From Actinostola sp. cb2023 (lineage: Eukaryota > Cnidaria > Anthozoa > Actiniaria > Actinostolidae), in assembly GCA_033675265.1 (NCBI GenBank), contig JAUJYZ010001058.1, positions 3,099,501 to 3,163,500 of the forward strand: a DNA stretch of 64,000 bases, given 5' to 3'. The position numbers and the translations under genes are program-made. This document shows, in pieces, positions 59,180 to 64,000 of the stretch (position 1 is its first letter; the number at the start of each line of letters is the position of its first letter). The notes beneath the pieces are model-generated. The model saw nothing but the letters and a program-made list of their open reading frames with translations. It had not been told where the DNA came from and ran no database searches.

Positions 59180-59252
59180 CAATCTCGTCCCCAGAGCCGT
59201 TATTTCTTACTGCGCGTGCTCGAAAGAAATAACGGCTCTGGGGACGAGATTG
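59180..59252. mobile_element. short hairpin element with perfect 9-bp target duplication
   Basis: Inverted ends CAATCTCGTCCCCAGAGCCG and CTCTGGGGACGAGATTG with arm GTTATTTCTT/AAGAAATAAC. TTCGTCGAC lies directly on both sides. It is the best-preserved member of the family and defines its boundaries. Confidence 0.85.
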
Positions 59253-60683
59253 TTCGTCGACCACTCACGCTATATAATATATGCGCAGTAGAATTGCGCA
59301 GTGCAAAACTAAGGAATTAACCTGAGTTTCAGGCACAAAGGGGGGGGGAGTAAACCTGAAACTCACCTTAGCGCGGCGAGGACTTCTCCTAGCGCGCGTC
59401 GAAAGCACTCGCGCTATTTTTAATTCAGTGTTTGGAATGATTTTACTTGCGATGGAATCAATTAATAAAAGAACATTTTTCGGTTGGTTGTTTGGTGCCG
59501 GTACATTTTTGGATGAAATTTGCACAAGATCAATTCCTAAGTATTATAGGTATATAAATATTCTGATAACAAGTACATCTTATTATTGATTTGATTATTA
59601 TTACATACATACACCTAAATATTTATTAACTTGATATCTTTCACGCACTACAAAGATCAAATTGCGATGACTAGTTTCGTTCCTGTATGAACCTCTTCAA
59701 ATCGCTGATACTGTAGAGCGACCTCCAGGGTAAAAGAGCGAAAACAGCGACTTATTGGAATCAGTCTATAGGTCTTTCGTTAGTAACATTCGAAATTCAA
59801 GCTTGGAATTCACTTGCTGTTTCAAACGAGATTAATGGCGGAGGTTAACGTGAATTTACGTTTCAGATCAACCATTGTCAACGTTTTTTAAATCTGAGGC
59901 GATCAGTATAAAATTGATCAAGTTTTTAAAGTATATTAAAATATACCTGCCGCGTATTTGCGATATTATAGCCATTCTCTACTTTCTCCCCAAGGCACAA
60001 AGCATTATGTGCTATGAGAAAGTAGAGAATTAGGGGAAGAAATAGCCCCAGAAAATTTGATCCAAATTATAAAAAATAATTTAACCTTGTAGACATATTA
60101 CTATTGAAACAAAGCCAGTTGTCTCCCAGAACCTTTTTACATATATAATAATAATACAATATGCCACAAACAGTTATTGTTGTAAGAGCCATTTTAAATT
60201 AAAAGGTTTATTGAAATAAATGCGTAATATGTTACATATACTCGACATACTCCCAATTATATAAAATTATTAAAAAAAGAAAGATATACAGATTTACAAA
60301 TGTATCTGAAGCCTTTCTTGCTCTTAAAAATCCTTAAAAATTATTTTGTCTTGGTTGAAATCGAGAAGATACATGTATATTCTCCCCAGGATATTCTGCA
60401 CAGGATATGCTTGATAAGCCTTGAATTTGAATAACACAGATCAGCAGTCAAGGTACCTGAAAGACAAAGGAATTAATAGAAGAAACTCTCAATTGAATTT
60501 TCAACTGAACCACTCAGTGAATGTAGATAAACTAGATGCTCTACTAGCATGAAGTCAGGCTTCTAACTGATATAGCTAGCTATTTGAACTAAATATAGAT
60601 AATGATATCTTAGTGCGAGTAAACAGTGTTTGCATCGTCACTTGTTTCGTGATTCGGTAGAACATATTATGCTTTCCTTGCAA

Positions 60684-61151
60684 TTTAAAGTGCCTATAAC
60701 GCCTGTGAGTTTGTTTTAAAAATCGATTATATATTAAGTGAATAGTTGCAGGTTTCAGTATTTTGTGATTTGAACTTCGCGTTTGCAAGTTATAGAGGTT
60801 TGAATTCTCGATATGGAAATGAGATGACGTCAAAATGACGCACTTTTAGGAATCAGGTCTTATGCAAAAACACCCTTGTGCAAATTACTGACATTTTGAA
60901 ACTTGCAATATCTTTTCACAGTTTATAGATATGATTTGATAAACTTTGTATCCTATTTCATAAAAGAACACAACTAAATAAGCTATGGCATCATTCCTTA
61001 AGTTACGTCACCAAATTAACATATCCCGATTTCAAACCTCTATATCTCACAAACGCGAAGTTCAAATCACAAAATACTGAAACCTTGAACTATTCACATA
61101 ATATATAATCGATTTTTAAAACAAACCCACAGGGGTTATAGGCACTTTAAA
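60684..61151. mobile_element. fold-back element with about 130-bp arms, TTTAAAGTGCCTATAAC family
   Basis: Arms run from TTTAAAGTGCCTATAACGCC to GGGTTATAGGCACTTTAAA, with TTCAGTATTTTGTGATTTGA mirrored. One arm's relative is in intron 2 of the lipoxygenase-like gene (44115-44235). No coding capacity. Confidence 0.85.
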
Positions 61152-61771
61152 GATTTCACAAACTCAGTGAATCATGAATGGCAATGACATTAAGTTTATT
61201 TGGTACCATAAATATAACCATACGAATACAAATATAAATAAACTAGACATCGCAGTGTGACTATATAAACAATGTTTGGATGAATTTAGTGTAAAATTAT
61301 ATAGCCAAGATTACTATCGCTGCTTCGCTTCTGTCGGTGTTATAAGTTTACAACAACACAAAATAACAGTGGTACAAAGACATTGACTTTGCTTAGATTT
61401 CAATCTTGTGTCAGTTAATTGTGCTATTAAAGTCATTCAGTTTAAAAATCTCCTTAGTCATCGAATACGTGTATTGAATACGTGCAAGCACTTCGTTCAG
61501 TCACTCGGCACTTTTCGTACATCTGAGCCTTCGATTCTCAGAGGCCGGGACAGGGCACATGCGCATTATAAGCCACTTTCACGTTTGAGGTCTAAGACGA
61601 CGACGGCCTGCATTTTTAGAGTCAGGCCTTCCACAGGAAGTCCGACTAATTAACAAAACAAAGTATCATGCAAATAGTTACAAATTATCCAGAAAAATAA
61701 AACAAACTAAACCTGCTATATGGCTAAATAATGTGATATAATTTATACAATGAAATACTATACATACCCAT

Positions 61772-63273
61772 CTAGCTCTGTGATGCTAAGATATCGGCCA
61801 TGGCATCACTATAGAAACGTTCTACCTCAGGGTTTAATGACCAACTAGATGCCTGTAGTTCAAGTAGCTCAGTAAGTAAACATCTTGTCTCAGCATTTGA
61901 CTTCTCACTTAGTATGGAATCTCTTATTTTACAAGCAAGTTCTTCCATCTTGACCTATAATCATTCAATATTGATAATAATAATTAATGGGCTCCCTGCA
62001 AGAACAGAGTATAAAGTGACTTGTGATCAAAACCCAAATTCTCCTTTGAAATTCAAAGAATCTCAAGGAGAATTTAGATTTTGATCACAAGTCACTTACT
62101 CCATTCTTGCAGGGAGCAATTCAATTGTCACTAGGGGTATCGAATGGTCAAGGCGAGACTTTGCGAGACCAGGCATTTTTTTGCGAGTCCAAGACGCTTT
62201 TTCACCAATTTCCTTTGTTTTCAAAATTCGAGACTCTGAGACAGCTTTTTGTAAAAAACTAAACTTCGAGACCCTCGAAATTTGACCGAAATTTTGCAAG
62301 ACTGATTTTTTGCAGGACTGATTTTTTGCGGGGACCATTCGACACCCCTTGTCACTTTATCCTTCACCCATTGATGCCAGCTCTATAAACGTTTCATAAG
62401 TCCCTATCACAACTTGTACCCCTTTCATTTTATTTTGCATTCCCTTTTGCTGTTTGCCCTGCCCCGTTCTCTCATTCTTTCAACCCTCCCTTTTCTCCAA
62501 AAATTTCATCACTGATACCTTTTTGTCCTACATGTATTTCCCTTTACACCCCTTGATGCATTCGTTTCACCACGGGGTTTCACCACCCATCTCTTACTCC
62601 TCCCATTCATTTCCCATCCTCCCATCCAAGACGGTACCTTATCGAAGTCGAGCAACATTTTCCCAACGTTTCGGAATTGACGATGGAAACATTCAATCTG
62701 TTCACAGTCATCTTGATTCAGCAAAAGCTCGCCGAACATTTCGTAGATCGGTCCTGTTAAAGGTTTCAGAGGTGAGCCACGTATTCGTAAAACCTTGAAT
62801 ATTTCACAAATCAAACACAAAAGTCCAGTCCATTCCGATGCGGAGTTTTTCTTCAAGTTTTCTCTGTTCTTGTAGTGTTCCTGAACTCGCTTGAGCAAAA
62901 ATGAACGAAATTTCCCCCCAACTTCATCCAGCGAACTAAGCTCGTTGCCAAGTCCGGCTATTTTGGTAGCAAACTCGTTTTCTCCAAAAACCTTTTGATA
63001 CAATATATCGATGACTTGAAGATACTGATCGTCTGATGTGGTTAAAACTTTAGCTCTCTTGGAAAGATCAGTGATCAAGTCACTGCTTGATGTCAACTTA
63101 AGGCTTCTGAAATCTCCACAAAGATCATCGAACAGATCAACTGGCGACGGCGCAATAGGTTCTTTACTCTCTTCACTTTGTGTTTTTGGAGAAGGGATGC
63201 CGTTTGAGGTTGGTCCAGGTCGATTTTCTGACGAACTAGTCCCTCTACCTCGTCCACGACCTCGACCCGCCAT
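61772..63273 (-). CDS. MIF4G-domain protein (MIF4GD/SLIP1, CTIF or PAIP1-like)
   Basis: Two exons (62638-63273 and 61772-61954) give 272 aa. The N-terminus is an arginine/glycine tract (MAGRGRGRGRG) followed by a Ser/Pro-rich linker. From about residue 70 it reads as one helical MIF4G domain: QVIDILYQKVFGENEFATKI, GGKFRSFLLKRVQEHYKNRE, then LLCLICEIFKVLRIRG. The second exon, VKMEELACKIRDSILSE...LLTELLELQASSW, matches the C-terminal helices of MIF4GD and PAIP1. The ATG at 63271-63273 is preferred over in-frame ATGs upstream because it begins the RG tract and sits in an ATGGCGGG motif. The family scaffolds translation (histone mRNA, cap-binding or PABP contacts); which subfamily this is cannot be settled by eye. 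It is divergent from SMU1 with 307 bp between start codons. Confidence 0.85.
61991..62117. repeat. fold-back repeat in the MIF4G gene intron
   Basis: Arms GCTCCCTGCAAGAA...AAGTGACTTGTGATCAAAA and the inverse pair around ATTCTCCTTTGAAATTC. It is a short palindromic element without coding capacity, in the 683-bp intron. Confidence 0.85.
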
Positions 63274-63580
63274 TTTGACTGTATCAATAAACATCCTCAC
63301 GCACGTGTATGACAAAATTAATCCTTAGGGAGGGAAGGTACAGTATGTAATAAAATAGACTTACAATAATGAATATGTTTAAAAATAGGAAGTAAAAACA
63401 ATTTAGCACAAGAAGAAAGAATACAATATATAAAATGTTATTTATATAGTGAAACATATATCAATATACTATTAATTCTGATAATCATTTACAAAGGTAA
63501 TGTTAATACAGGTCTCTACTCTCCCTCCCATAGTTATTTTGGAACGGTTCTTCCCATGTGCCAATGCAACCGTATTCAAG
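63274..63580. promoter_or_regulatory. bidirectional promoter of MIF4G gene and SMU1, with YY1-type motifs at both starts
   Basis: The genes are head to head. CAAAATGGCGGG spans the MIF4G start codon and CAAGATGGCGCTC spans the SMU1 start codon. Both resemble the YY1 consensus CAAGATGGCGGC, which in metazoan TATA-less promoters commonly overlaps the start region. No TATA box at a fixed distance is evident. Inferred from arrangement and motifs. Confidence 0.55.
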
Positions 63581-63823
63581 ATGGCGCTCGAAGTGGAGTC
63601 CGCGGAGTAAGCAAAACTTGATATTTTATGTCCTCTGAGGACCCAGTAATTGATATATTACTCCACATAGCTTCACATAGTGTGTTACTGCAATATGGAG
63701 AAGTTCTATTGTAAAGTTTTGGTTGAAATGTTTGTGTTTTCTACATCTATTCACAGTGTCATAAGATTGATTCAACAATTCCTCAAAGAAAGCAGTTTAC
63801 AAAGAACTCTTGCTACACTGCAG
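63581..63823 (+). CDS. SMU1: SMU1 spliceosomal WD-repeat protein, N-terminal exons (partial)
   Basis: Exon 1 is 63581-63606 and exon 2 is 63757-63823; the gene continues beyond the window. The joined reading (MALEVESADVIRLIQQFLKE, then SSLQRTLATLQ) matches the N-terminal LisH domain of SMU1 (human [20 protein letters not shown]) almost residue for residue. SMU1 is a spliceosomal B-complex factor acting with RED/IK in the nucleus. The LisH segment mediates dimerisation; the later CTLH and WD40 parts are outside this window. Confidence 0.9.
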
Positions 63824-64000
63824 GTAGTTTGATCATTACTCGATATCAAGTGATGTGAATGTAATGGTTTATGTAAGAAGGAGAAGTTGCATCACATACT
63901 GAAAGCTGGACAATAATATTGAACATTTTACTGCATTCAATATTGGAAGAATGTCAGTCTCTTTGTAAAAAAATACATATAAGTTTAAAGCTTATAAGTA

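Larger units (their letters stand above)
58122..61771. other. intergenic region between discoidin and MIF4G genes
   Basis: No gene is supported. It contains the promoter side of the discoidin gene (58122 upward), a hairpin element at 59180-59252, a MITE remnant at about 59975-60030, a fold-back element at 60684-61151 and AT-rich single-copy DNA. The 3' end of the MIF4G gene lies at its right edge. Confidence 0.6.

Overview
The window is eukaryotic, intron-rich nuclear DNA. Conserved metazoan genes (GABPB, SMU1), secreted EGF and discoidin modules and an acidic S-G-E-rich secreted protein fit a cnidarian, most likely an anthozoan such as a stony coral. The species assignment is inference. Exon models were built by hand from GT/AG sites and phase continuity, and every complete model closes in frame.

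Layout. 1-98: possible last exon of an unidentified plus-strand gene. 2089-13545 (minus): GABPB, 15 coding exons. Its fourth intron carries a 4.6 kb transposon-like element with long terminal inverted repeats and a 7-bp target duplication, into which two 1 kb piggyBac-like elements are nested. 16847-24769 (plus): extended short-chain dehydrogenase, 14 exons, with Phe at the catalytic Tyr position and a 1.3 kb 34-bp minisatellite in intron 4. 26427-39097 (minus): an 18-exon gene for a roughly 1536-residue secreted acidic protein. It has a signal peptide, a furin-like site, a long S-G-E/D repeat region, twelve K/R-R-x-x-I-type dibasic motifs mostly at exon ends, and a helical C-terminal region I do not recognise. 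42666-52088 (plus): a 12-exon secreted EGF plus lipoxygenase-fold protein that has lost four of the five iron ligands. 53628-58121 (minus): small secreted discoidin (F5/8 type C) protein. 61772-63273 (minus): MIF4G-domain protein, divergent from 63581 onward (plus): first two exons of SMU1.

Three adjacent genes (acidic protein, lipoxygenase-like, discoidin) encode secreted proteins. The first two are head to head and both have acidic Ser/Glu-rich segments, so 26-58 kb may be an extracellular-matrix or biomineralisation-type locus. This is inference from composition and position only.

The non-coding DNA is dominated by fold-back MITEs (TA, TTAA, 7-bp and 9-bp duplications), a Penelope-like fragment pair in inverted orientation, and large minisatellites (34, 40, 61, 68 and 20 bp units). 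No rRNA gene, CRISPR array or complete autonomous transposon was seen. The strongest candidates for something undescribed are the acidic dibasic-site polyprotein and the EGF-lipoxygenase pseudoenzyme.
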